Below are positions 1 to 7,682 of a DNA stretch of 64,000 nucleotides, piece by piece. The notes under the pieces were generated by a model. The model had not been told where the DNA came from and ran no database searches. It saw nothing but the letters and a program-made list of their open reading frames with translations. The translations under genes were made by a program, and so were the position numbers. Source of the stretch: Lentibacillus cibarius (GTDB lineage: Bacteria; Bacillota; Bacilli; Bacillales; Amphibacillaceae); assembly GCF_005887555.1 (NCBI RefSeq), contig NZ_VCIA01000001.1, positions 2,728,001-2,792,000 on the forward strand, written 5' to 3'. Positions within the stretch are counted from its first letter, which is position 1. Every line of letters begins with the position of its first letter.

Positions 1-252
1 TATACTGTGATTGTTTTCAACAACTGGGCACAGTTGCGGCATAACGGTATTTCAAAATTGGGCCAGAATCTGGGGAATCACCTACTTTGGCCCAGACATA
101 TACAAGAGGCTGAGTAAAGAATAGGTACATACTTACATAATCGTGCGCAACATTAATAAAGATTAGCGACCACTATTGAAGAAAAGGATCAGATTATCAT
201 AAAACAATGAAATCACTAATATTTCAAAGCTATCTTACGGAGATAGCTTCAT
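1..252. other. Gene-free left edge with two hairpins
   Basis: No reading frame I can support. Two inverted repeats are visible: CAACTG-GGCA-CAGTTG at 22-37, and TGGGCCA (59-65) pairing with TGGCCCA (88-94). They could belong to a transcript leader or terminator cut by the window edge. The IS256 element and its target duplication begin just downstream. Confidence 0.4.
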
Positions 253-260
253 TTTTACGC

Positions 261-1863
261 GGGGGCGTCAATAATTTTGTGTAAATGACCCTATTCCTGT
301 AGAAGGTTAGCCATTGTTTTTCAAAGTTTCAAGATTAGGTGGCTGCTCTAAGCCACAGCGGCAGCTGCTTGTCCTTGACCCTGCGCCTCTTCTTCGTGAT
401 TCGCTGTGTTGGGTTCAGGGACCCGGCCAGCGAGAACGTAGAAGAGATCGGTCGTGGTACGCTCGGTGTGCGGATGGAGCCCCTTGAGGGCTTTATTTTG
501 CCCAGCCGCCATGTACACACCACCACGACCGCAAGCAGGGTCAAGGATGGCGGTGTTAAGCCTGATTTTCCAGCGCTTCAAACATCTGCAGTAGTTCGGG
601 CTTCGCCTTTCCAAATCCTTTGTGGCACCGCATACCGAATTTATGGTTGTAATCCAAAAATTGGGTTACCAGAAAACGTTCCAGGGCATCCTCGTTGGGA
701 AATTGTTCTTTGCGTTTGACGTAGCGTTTGATTTCCTTGTTAAATCCTTCGATGAGATTTGTGGTATAAATACTGGAACGGATGGATACCGGGAAATCAT
801 AGAACGTTAATAAGCGATCCTGTCTCATCACTGCGTCGACAGCGCGAGGATACGTTTTGTGCCATTTATTTTGAAATTGGTCCAGGGCACTAAGAGCTTG
901 CTGGCGGTCCTCAGCTTCGTAAATAGCCTTGAAATCATCCAGAATAGCCGCACGATCTTTCACACGAACTTTGTTAGCGATATTGCGGGAAACATGGACA
1001 CAGCACACCTGATGTTTGGCTTTTGGGTAGACACGATGCAAGGCATCTGTCATGCCGTTCAAGCCGTCCGAAATAAAGAGAAGGACATGTTCAACACCGC
1101 GTTCAGATAAGTGCTGTACCAACTCCTCCCACACATTGGCGGATTCCGTTGGGGCAATGGTAAAGTCCAGTACTTCTTTGCCGCCATCTTCTGCAATGCC
1201 AATGGCAATATAGACCGATTCTTTTTCAACGCTTTGACGACGAATCGGGATCTGGGTGGCATCCAGATAAATGCACACATAACGTCGCTCCAGGGTTCGC
1301 TCATGGAATGCCTGAACATCTTCTGACACAAGCTGTGTCAGATTTGAAACGGTCTGTTTGGAATAATGTTGACCATACATTTTTTCGATCAAATCAGCAA
1401 TTTCATCCGTCGTTATGCCCTTTTCGTACAAATGGATTACAAATTGTTCCAGCGTGTCGTTAGAACGTTTATAAGGCGCCAGCGTTTGTTGCTGAAAGGA
1501 ACCGTTGCGGTCTCTGGGAATATGCAGCTCAAGGCTGCCGTATTCCGTTTTGAACGTTCGGTCATAGAACCCGTTACGGGAATTACCGGAGTTAACGCCG
1601 GCCTGCTCATAAGGCTCATAGTCCAGGAAAGCCGTTAATTCGTGTTTTAAAAGCTGATTGATGGCTGTTTCCAAGTGATGGCGAAAAATTTCTTCAATAT
1701 CCTGCTTTTGGGCTAGTCCTTCTAGCAAATCTGTAGTAAGATGACTCATAGGGAAGACCTCCTGTGGGTTTTGTGTGCTAACTCTATTCTACAGGAAAAG
1801 GTCTTCCTTTTTCTATGACCATCGTTTAGGTATATTCATTTACACAAACTATTTTACGCTCTC
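261..1863 (-). mobile_element. IS256-family insertion sequence, complete
   Basis: The element is bounded by 28-bp imperfect terminal inverted repeats, 261-288 and 1836-1863, sharing GCGT-AATA-TTTGTGTAAATGA (about 24 of 28 positions). It is flanked by a perfect 8-bp target duplication TTTTACGC at 253-260 and 1864-1871. The only convincing gene is the transposase. Positions 289-555, downstream of the transposase stop, are GC-rich and carry no recognisable gene. Intact ends and a perfect duplication imply a fairly recent insertion. Confidence 0.9.
556..1749 (-). CDS. IS256-family transposase
   Basis: This is a DDE transposase of 397 residues, the usual full length for IS256/MutA (Mutator-like) transposases, and catalyses cut-and-paste or copy-out movement of its element. 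The catalytic triad can be placed at D163 (context YLDATQ), D228 (FISDGLNG) and E334 (NLIEGFNKEIKR), with the family's conserved CCVHVSRN stretch between D2 and E. The ATG follows AGGAGG by a short spacer. The gene fills most of the 261-1863 element and reads toward its left end. No frameshift or internal stop is seen, so it may be active. Confidence 0.95.
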   Translation of the reverse strand: MSHLTTDLLEGLAQKQDIEEIFRHHLETAINQLLKHELTAFLDYEPYEQAGVNSGNSRNGFYDRTFKTEYGSLELHIPRDRNGSFQQQTLAPYKRSNDTLEQFVIHLYEKGITTDEIADLIEKMYGQHYSKQTVSNLTQLVSEDVQAFHERTLERRYVCIYLDATQIPIRRQSVEKESVYIAIGIAEDGGKEVLDFTIAPTESANVWEELVQHLSERGVEHVLLFISDGLNGMTDALHRVYPKAKHQVCCVHVSRNIANKVRVKDRAAILDDFKAIYEAEDRQQALSALDQFQNKWHKTYPRAVDAVMRQDRLLTFYDFPVSIRSSIYTTNLIEGFNKEIKRYVKRKEQFPNEDALERFLVTQFLDYNHKFGMRCHKGFGKAKPELLQMFEALENQA

Positions 1864-1871
1864 TTTTACGC

Positions 1872-2045
1872 TTAAATGTAATGTATATATTAACTTATGT
1901 AATTTATATATTGAATAAGGTAAACTATATGTATAGCTTATTATATCTTTTTTAAAGATCATAAGACCAACATCTAAAACACCAAATTTTCATATACTAA
2001 TGGTTTAACTGTCTTACGCAATCGGGAGCTTTAATGGTAAACCTC
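1872..2045. other. AT-rich intergenic region
   Basis: No gene or clear signal is visible between the IS256 target duplication and the hsp20 promoter. The stretch is strongly AT-rich. Confidence 0.5.
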
Positions 2046-2075
2046 TTGACTAAAATCTGGAATATGTTGTATATT
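2046..2075 (+). promoter_or_regulatory. SigA-type promoter of the Hsp20 unit
   Basis: TTGACT at 2046-2051 and TATATT at 2070-2075 are separated by 18 bp. The CIRCE operator starts 12 bp downstream of the -10 box and so overlaps the transcription start. Confidence 0.7.
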
Positions 2076-2086
2076 AAAAATAGAAA

Positions 2087-2113
2087 TTAGCACTCGGCTA
2101 GTCCGAGTGCTAA
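2087..2113 (+). promoter_or_regulatory. CIRCE operator (HrcA binding site)
   Basis: A perfect 9-9-9 inverted repeat, TTAGCACTC-N9-GAGTGCTAA, identical to the CIRCE consensus bound by the HrcA repressor. It sits across the expected transcript start of the 2046-2075 promoter. The downstream Hsp20 is therefore predicted to be heat-induced by loss of HrcA repression, like groESL and dnaK. Confidence 0.95.
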
Positions 2114-2147
2114 AAAGAGGATATCAGAACAAAGGAGTTGATTTGTT

Positions 2148-2234
2148 ATGACTACATTCATTCCTTTTAGTATGATGGGTGACTTCTTAAACAAAAGAAG
2201 GCTAAAAGGCAAAGCTCTTTTGGATGAAGATTAG
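2148..2234 (+). CDS. 28-residue ORF behind the CIRCE promoter
   Basis: A short ORF (MTTFIPFSMMGDFLNKR...) starts at an ATG preceded by AAAGGAG. It is the first translatable unit of the CIRCE-controlled transcript, 106 bp before the hsp20 ATG. Its start resembles the first residues of the downstream Hsp20 (xxxIPF...). It may be a leader peptide or the stub of a deleted paralogue. No known family is recognised. Confidence 0.4.
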   Translation: MTTFIPFSMMGDFLNKRRLKGKALLDED

Positions 2235-2340
2235 CAAGCACTTCAATTGAAGCAATATCTCTTTTAGGAACGTGAACTTCACTTCTGTCGTATAAAATTG
2301 AGTGCTAATGCTATATTCATTTAAAAAGGAGTGATTGGTT

Positions 2341-2823
2341 ATGGCAGGATTAATCCCATTCAACAGGAAGAACCGCAACATCAATAATCTAAGCCTAACA
2401 CCTAAAAATCCTTTTAATATGATTGACGACTTTTTTGATGAGGCTTTTAGCGATTTACCATTTGCCAGAAGAAATCTAGTTAATGATCCGTTTAAGATTG
2501 ATGTAAGAGAGCAAGATGACAAATATCTAATTGAAGCAGAATTGCCTGGTGTGGAAAAAGATGATATAGATTTAAATTTAAACGAAGATGGTAGATTATC
2601 TATCTCAGTTAACAGGGAAGAAAACGTGGATGAGAAAAATGAGGATGGCAACTATATCCACAGAGAAAGACGCTACGACTCCATGCAACGATCTCTATAT
2701 TTAGCAGAAGCTAATCCAGATGGAGAGGTAGATGCAAAGCTAAAAGATGGTTTGCTAAAAATCACGGTAGAAAAGAAAGAACAAGAGCAGAATGATAATG
2801 TTCGTAAAATCGATATTCAATAA
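2341..2823 (+). CDS. Small heat shock protein, Hsp20/alpha-crystallin family
   Basis: An ATP-independent holdase chaperone that binds unfolding proteins in large oligomers. The protein has 160 residues. The alpha-crystallin domain runs from about residue 50 (FKIDVREQDDKYLIEAELPG) to about 150, with the conserved A-x-x-x-x-G-L-L-x-I/V signature near 134-142 (AKLKDGLLKITV). ATG 2341 is chosen because AAAAGGAGTG lies just upstream; an in-frame TTG six bases earlier is less well placed. It is transcribed from the CIRCE promoter at 2046 and followed by a terminator. Confidence 0.92.
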   Translation: MAGLIPFNRKNRNINNLSLTPKNPFNMIDDFFDEAFSDLPFARRNLVNDPFKIDVREQDDKYLIEAELPGVEKDDIDLNLNEDGRLSISVNREENVDEKNEDGNYIHRERRYDSMQRSLYLAEANPDGEVDAKLKDGLLKITVEKKEQEQNDNVRKIDIQ

Positions 2824-2835
2824 AGCTATATGGCA

Positions 2836-2870
2836 AAAACCCTGCGGTCAATCCGTTAGGGTTTTCTTTT
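2836..2870 (+). terminator. Intrinsic terminator after hsp20
   Basis: AAAACCCT pairs with AGGGTTTT and is followed by a T-rich run. Confidence 0.8.
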
Positions 2871-2909
2871 TAGATTCTTTCGCAATCGGGCGCCTATTAG
2901 GAATAAATG

Positions 2910-3002
2910 CTAGTGCTCAAACTGAATACAAGCGCCGGCTTTCATCACCCGTGCAATGATCTGTTCCGGTGCCGTTTCATGGTTTACACAGCAGCCTTCC
3001 AT
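2910..3002 (-). pseudogene. Possible 3' fragment of an unidentified gene
   Basis: The minus strand is open for about 55 codons ending at the stop 2910-2912, with a composition that looks protein-like (MEGCCVNHETAPEQIIARV...). There is no ribosome binding site before the only ATG (3002), so this looks like the tail of a lost gene. I do not recognise the family. Confidence 0.2.
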
Positions 3003-3153
3003 TAAAGAGATAGCAGAATAGGGCCTTGCAAGCAATACCTTTGGATGTTGCAGATGATTTTGGTATGATATGTGCTGTTAATGTTTTTTATCATTGTCAT
3101 TAAATGTGGAAAAACGCTAGGAAAATACACAATAGACTCAGGAGTGAACAGAT

Positions 3154-3510
3154 ATGCTACAACATTTTTCCAATGGTTATGTTGCAAAAACCCTTTTCCA
3201 AAGCAGTTTGCCAAAGGTGCAAAATGATGACCAAGCTGCAGCGCAATTTAAAGAAGGCTTTAACTTATCCAGGAATGCAATGAAGTTTACAGGCCTTCTT
3301 GAATTGATTGGTTCCGTATTTTTATTTATATCAATCATATCCAAATCAGGGAAAAAATTTGCGAGAATTGGCGTGCTGCTGACCAATATTGTTCTTGGTG
3401 GCGCCATTTTTAAACACCTTCAAGCTGGACATGGCGTGGATGGTTCCAAAAAGGCATTGAAATTGTTTGGTTTAAATATCCTTAATTTTATAGAAACCAT
3501 GCGTAAATAG
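3154..3510 (+). CDS. DoxX-like membrane protein
   Basis: 118 residues. Residues about 42-60 (AMKFTGLLELIGSVFLFIS) and 69-90 form two hydrophobic helices with the G-L-L-E-x-x-G pattern and the late G-A-x-x-x-H seen in DoxX-like small membrane proteins. The first helix usual in that family is not evident, so the protein is short at its N-terminus or divergent. ATG 3154 is preceded by AGGAGTG. It stands alone between two terminators. Its function is unknown; DoxX relatives have been linked to thiol and redox stress. Confidence 0.65.
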   Translation: MLQHFSNGYVAKTLFQSSLPKVQNDDQAAAQFKEGFNLSRNAMKFTGLLELIGSVFLFISIISKSGKKFARIGVLLTNIVLGGAIFKHLQAGHGVDGSKKALKLFGLNILNFIETMRK

Positions 3511-3588
3511 ACTCTTCATAAGGAAGCGGAAATCAATTGCCTTAGCGATTGATGGATGTCAATTCATTATAAATTGCATAAAAGAATG

Positions 3589-3636
3589 AAAACAAAATCC
3601 CTCAACCATAAACGGTTGGGGGATTTTGTTTTGTTG
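3589..3636 (+). terminator. Strong intrinsic terminator after the DoxX-like gene
   Basis: AAAACAAAATCCCTCAACC pairs with GGTTGGGGGATTTTGTTTT around an ATAAAC loop. Confidence 0.9.
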
Positions 3637-3665
3637 TATAGTGGTTTTTGTATACGCATTTTCTG

Positions 3666-3700
3666 TCAAAAAGCCAGCCTCTAACTTGAAGACTGGCTAT
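3666..3700 (-). terminator. Terminator of the dehydrogenase gene
   Basis: On the minus strand, AGCCAG...CTGGCT closes a stem followed by TTTTT. Confidence 0.75.
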
Positions 3701-3721
3701 ATAATAGATGCAAGATCTACA

Positions 3722-4912
3722 TTACTTCCCACTCACAGCGGCATACTTTTTTTCCGGTCCCGGTGTGTCACTGACGCTTGGTTTAAATAGTTGTTTTGCG
3801 ATGTTTCGTTGATATGCTTGTTTCTTTGCAGCCTCTGAAAAGAGCTTGCGAACATTTTTGCGGCATAATGTATCAATATCGTCTATAACAGCCTGTGTTT
3901 CTGGTTCAATCAGTCCGAAAAGAATGGCGTCATAAAATCGAATTGAACCAAGGTTGGCGATGAAGTCATTAACGATGTCGACTCCTTTTTCCCTTAACAT
4001 ATCATCTCCCTCTTTGGAGACGGGATTATTCGCTGCCTCTACAACTAAATCACCCTTGATTTTATGGGCGTTTTCACCATTTACTGCATTTTCTAATGCT
4101 GCCGGAATGACAATATCACAATCGACATCAAGCCATTCGCTATTGGACTGTACAACGTAGTGAGGCTCGAATGATGCTTGATCCATTTCACCGTATTCAT
4201 TTTTCGATTCGATAAGCTTGTTAACGTCAAGCCCTTCTGGACAGGTTACAAGCAGGTTTGCGTCTGATATTCCTACAATTTTATAGCCGAGCTGCTCCAA
4301 TTTAAGTGCACAACTTGCCCCGACACTGCCGAATCCTTGAATCACCACACGGGCGTTAGTATTCCCGCCTTTTAAATTCCATGCTTCATCAGCCGAGAAA
4401 GCAACACCATAGCCTGTGACAGCATGATCCAGGAAAAGCCCGTCGATTTTTGTTTTCAATAATTCGTTGTAATCGTTTATCCCTTTCTGTACCGTTTCAT
4501 CCTGTTTCATCGATTTTGTGATGGGAAGGTCAAAGTCAAATTCCTTAAAAACGTTCAGCACATCATGATAGCTTGTACCGAGGTCCTCCCCGAGCGATGC
4601 ACTTACATCAGTAGTATCGGAATTGATATAAGGCATCATAGCAATCACAAACCTACGTAATACTTCTTTGGCGTCCGAGGCTTTATAGTCATAAGCAATT
4701 CCGCCTTTGCATCCACCTGTCGTTGTACTTTCCGAAGCTACATATTTGTAGGCCATCGTTTTGGCCAAATGTTCCACTTCTTGCCTGGTAACTTGCGGGT
4801 GCATTCTAATTCCGCCTGATGTGTATCCTTTCACAAAGTTGTGGATGACCAGCCAGCCTGTTGCATCTGTTTCCGTATCATTCCATTCGATTACTAAGTA
4901 TGGTTTCTCCAT
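3722..4912 (-). CDS. Glu/Leu/Phe/Val dehydrogenase family protein
   Basis: An NAD(P)-dependent oxidative deaminase of the ELFV dehydrogenase superfamily; the amino acid substrate cannot be fixed from sequence. Using ATG 4912 (396 residues), the catalytic lysine is K69 in TTTGGCKGGIAYD, with Cys in place of the usual Ala before it. The Rossmann nucleotide loop GFGSVG lies near residue 185. Start 4912 has GGAGGT eight bases upstream and is better than an in-frame ATG 21 bases earlier. The C-terminal 30 residues are an unusual polar tail. Monocistronic, with its own promoter and terminator. Confidence 0.85.
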   Translation of the reverse strand: MEKPYLVIEWNDTETDATGWLVIHNFVKGYTSGGIRMHPQVTRQEVEHLAKTMAYKYVASESTTTGGCKGGIAYDYKASDAKEVLRRFVIAMMPYINSDTTDVSASLGEDLGTSYHDVLNVFKEFDFDLPITKSMKQDETVQKGINDYNELLKTKIDGLFLDHAVTGYGVAFSADEAWNLKGGNTNARVVIQGFGSVGASCALKLEQLGYKIVGISDANLLVTCPEGLDVNKLIESKNEYGEMDQASFEPHYVVQSNSEWLDVDCDIVIPAALENAVNGENAHKIKGDLVVEAANNPVSKEGDDMLREKGVDIVNDFIANLGSIRFYDAILFGLIEPETQAVIDDIDTLCRKNVRKLFSEAAKKQAYQRNIAKQLFKPSVSDTPGPEKKYAAVSGK

Positions 4913-5083
4913 TACATACGACCTCCATTTCAATGATTGGTTAGCTCATTCGCTGCAAATAATCACATAGTCAGGGGGCTTACATGAATACCTTCATCTT
5001 CTGTTTCTTATGTACAATTTGGGGACACTGGTATGAAATTGCCTAATAACAGACATGCGGCAACCAAACTGTTATATAATAAT

Positions 5084-5111
5084 ATCCTAACACTGCTATC
5101 TTATTTGTCAA
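5084..5111 (-). promoter_or_regulatory. Candidate SigA promoter of the ELFV dehydrogenase
   Basis: On the minus strand, TTGACA (5111-5106) and TAGGAT (5089-5084) are spaced 16 bp apart, about 170 bp upstream of the ATG at 4912. Confidence 0.5.
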
Positions 5112-5350
5112 CTTTTCAGTCAATTTGTTGGACGTAATGAGGTTTTGTAAATTTGGAACAATTTTACGTGAAGGAAAGAACTCCACAGTATTTTCCGATG
5201 ATTCTTAGAACGGGATAAAAGGTGATGGCTATACCGAATCTTTTACTCGTCCTTATCCCCTTTATTTTCAACTTTCGCAAACATATAGTCTGCCTTCCCA
5301 TTTTCTGCTATCATAGACCTAAATATGACTGCTAATGGAGGAAGTAGGAC

Positions 5351-5410
5351 ATGGGAAAATTGACGTTGTCTGAATTAGAATCCCACTTATGGGAATCAGC
5401 GAATATATAG
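5351..5410 (+). pseudogene. hsdM: hsdM 5' stub (type I modification subunit)
   Basis: An ATG behind GGAGGAAGTAG opens a 19-residue frame, MGKLTLSELESHLWESANI, ending in TAG. This matches the conserved N-terminus of type I methyltransferase subunits (LTLxxLExHLWxxAdILRG). Everything after residue 19 is missing: the reading runs into hsdR-derived sequence, so an internal deletion removed nearly all of hsdM, any hsdS and most of hsdR. The surviving ribosome binding site shows the locus was once an expressed operon on this strand. Confidence 0.75.
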
Positions 5411-5843
5411 AAATCTTCCGAGAGCATGGACATGGTATTGCCGAATCCGAAAGCGAAAAACTTTGTTGATGATCTGAAGTGGCTCGGTAAAATTCGCAAA
5501 CTCGCCAAGTCGCGCTTTCATGTGGAAACAGGCATGGATATATCCGACTGCGGCGCGAAGGTAAAGGAACTGATTGAGGAGCATGTGTATGCGACAACAC
5601 CGCATGTGCTCGTCGAACCGATCGATAGAGGAAAACGTGAAAGAATTGACACATATTATCACGGAAATTTTCCAGGACAACGCAGTGATTGATTGGACGT
5701 TTAAAGACGATGTGAAACGGGAGATGCGTAAACGAATCAAGCGACAGCTCCGTGCCAGCAACTGTCCGTCGAAGCAGGTGGAACATTTGGCACGACAACT
5801 CATGGAATTGGCTGAAGTGCACTATAAGCATATTGCTGGGTAA
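5411..5843 (+). pseudogene. hsdR: hsdR 3' remnant (type I restriction subunit C-terminus)
   Basis: The plus strand encodes the C-terminal helical domain of HsdR (DUF3387-like). MVLPNPKAKNFVDDLKWLGK begins near 5432; the frame then shifts around 5620-5640 into one reading EENVKELTHIITEIFQDNAV and ending ...LMELAEVHYKHIAG at 5843. The ATPase and nuclease parts are absent, so the locus cannot restrict. It directly follows the hsdM stub, marking a deletion junction near 5410-5425. A YgjP-type metallopeptidase, a frequent companion of type I loci, lies 2 kb downstream. Confidence 0.8.
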
Positions 5844-6079
5844 CGAAAGGGCTGTTTGACCATGACAAACGAACGCTATGTCATGTAGCGTTTCGTAGTG
5901 TTGGTGCATATTGCAAGGACCAAAGAGCCTAGACCACTCCATGTTGTTGGTGCAATGGCGGCGATTATTAGCCAATTTTTTAACCACACCAAAATAATCC
6001 CGGTTGAACCAGAAGGCATTTGTTGTTATTGGTTTATGTTTTGTTTTATTTTTGTTTATGTATTGTTTAACTAATGGGT

Positions 6080-6275
6080 CCGCATTGTGGTCCGCAAAGT
6101 GGTCCGCATTGTGGTTCACCTTGTGGTCCGTATTGTGGTTCATGTTGTCCTCCATAAAGTGGGCCGTATTGTCTTTCATATTGATATTCACGTTCTTGTG
6201 GACTGTGTTGTCCTCCGTATAGTGGACCGCGTTGTCTTTCACATTGTCCTCCATCTTGTGGATTGCATTGACTTC
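6080..6275 (-). repeat. 12-bp minisatellite inside the replication-protein linker
   Basis: Degenerate 12-bp units such as TTGTGGTCCGCA, TTGTGGTCCGTA and AAGTGGGCCGTA repeat about 15 times. They encode four-residue repeats rich in His, Asn and Asp (DHNA, DHFA, EDNT) on the minus strand. Expansion by slippage in a linker is the simplest reading. Confidence 0.75.
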
Positions 6276-6967
6276 CGGTGTTAGGTCAACCATTGCGTCA
6301 TTTGCAGATTGTTCAGATCTTTCTGTCGCTTGTGGTTCTGATTGCGCCATCTCGTCATTTGCTACATGTTGCGTGTGCGGTTGTTCATCATAAGCTGGGA
6401 TATGCTGCCCCTCTTCTGTCACCGATAAGCTGTTTATCCGGTGCAATGGCTTAATCAGGGAAATCATTTGATACGTGGCGGTCTCGTTGCTTTCACACGT
6501 TGTCACATGAATATACCCTTGTTCCCGCAGCTCATTGCGTGCACACTGGAAGGATGCACCTTTAATGCCGGATGTTATTTCAATGATGGAATCGGGGGCA
6601 GAGAACGACTGTTGCCATCCGTTCTGATTATTAAAGTGCATCAATGTGTTCCATAACGCAATAGCCGCCCCTGATAGTGGATGGAAGTCCATTAGTTGAT
6701 AAAAAGCGTTTAGTTCTTTTATATAATTCATGTTCATTCTCCTCATTCTATGTTTTTTTCAAAAGATAAGCGTTATGTCATGAAGATAAACCTTCCTATT
6801 ATTATAATCGAATGATGAAAGAGTGAAGTGTCATTTTGGATGAAAATTTTTCTCCACTGATTATAAGGTGTCAACGAAAACCTAAAAGAATGTGCGCTGG
6901 TTAGACATCTGTGGTATGGTCAAGTAAACTGCATCTCATGAGGGAACATACAAAAAGGAGGGTATCT

Positions 6968-7528
6968 ATGGGGAAAAACGAAAAATACTCAGCTGAATCA
7001 AAAATTAACCGTGCTGAGGAGGAAGTCGTGAATGCGATTGCCGAAACGATGGATTTGTACGGGGTAACACCGTCAGTTGGCCGACTTTATGCCACCATGT
7101 ACTTTAAACAGCAACCGATGACCCTTGATGAAATGAAAGATGAGCTCGGTATGACCAAACCTAGTATGAGTACAGCGGTCCGTAATTTACAGGAAATCAA
7201 CATTGTCCGGAAAATATGGCAAAAAGGCTCAAGGAAGGACCACTTCATGGCTGAGAAAAATTTCTTCAATTATTTTGGCCAATTTTTCGGAAACAAATGG
7301 AGAAGGGAAGCTGAGTTAAACCTTGCCGCCATTGAACACGCGGAAACCCAACTTAAGGAGGTCATAGCCGATGAAGCAGTCGAAGGATACTTAAAAGATA
7401 AAGCTAGCCAAGACCTTGAACAGTTAAAGGATTACAAGAAATATTGCCACTGGTTACGTAAACTAGCAGATTCCATTGAGTCGGGTGAAATTTTTGAGTT
7501 GTTACCTGTGGAAGATACGGAGACATAA
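6968..7528 (+). CDS. gbsR: GbsR/MarR-family osmoregulatory repressor
   Basis: 186 residues with a winged helix at about 35-100 (GVTPSVGRLYATMYF... KPSMSTAVRNLQEINIVRKI) followed by a helical C-terminal half, as in GbsR, OpcR and OpuAR. These are choline- or osmotic-signal-responsive repressors of glycine betaine synthesis and uptake genes. ATG 6968 is chosen because AAAGGAGGG precedes it; an upstream in-frame ATG lacks a site. The usual partners gbsAB are not adjacent. The nearest plausible target in the window is the betaine-type importer at 50.9 kb; that link is inference. Confidence 0.8.
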   Translation: MGKNEKYSAESKINRAEEEVVNAIAETMDLYGVTPSVGRLYATMYFKQQPMTLDEMKDELGMTKPSMSTAVRNLQEINIVRKIWQKGSRKDHFMAEKNFFNYFGQFFGNKWRREAELNLAAIEHAETQLKEVIADEAVEGYLKDKASQDLEQLKDYKKYCHWLRKLADSIESGEIFELLPVEDTET

Positions 7529-7555
7529 TTGCTAATAGAGTGAATATAGCGTTGA

Positions 7556-7600
7556 AAAGAATCCATGTTGATTGATTATTTCAAAATGGATTCTATGTTT
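7556..7600 (+). terminator. Probable terminator after gbsR
   Basis: AGAATCCAT at 7558-7566 pairs with ATGGATTCT at 7586-7594. The T-run that follows is weak. Confidence 0.5.
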
Positions 7601-7682
7601 GTACGATTCAAACGAAAAAGTGTACATAAAGCCCGTCAATCAGCTGCTCGTACAACGCGGTTCGGCAAGCGAGCCCGAACGC

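Larger units (their letters stand above)
5319..6731 (-). pseudogene. Truncated phage/plasmid DnaD-like replication protein
   Basis: From ATG 6731 (AGGAG seven bases upstream) the first 95 residues are a winged-helix domain typical of phage and integrative-element replication initiators (MNYIKELNAFYQLMDFHPLS). A low-complexity linker follows, then NAFWFNRDYFGV, which looks like the start of a DnaD domain. After about 5960 homology stops. The frame nonetheless stays open for another 210 codons, antisense to the hsdR/hsdM relic, giving an artificial 470-residue chimera. The real gene therefore lost its C-terminal domain at a deletion junction near 5850-5960. Confidence 0.65.

Noticed and set aside
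348..614. Minus-strand frame with LDPACGRGG resembling a DNA methyltransferase motif
   Set aside because: It overlaps the transposase end inside the IS256 element, shows no other methyltransferase motif and no start site. Chance match in GC-rich DNA.
6911..6967. Longer GbsR start at ATG 6911
   Set aside because: No ribosome binding site there, while ATG 6968 has AAAGGAGGG and gives the usual family length.
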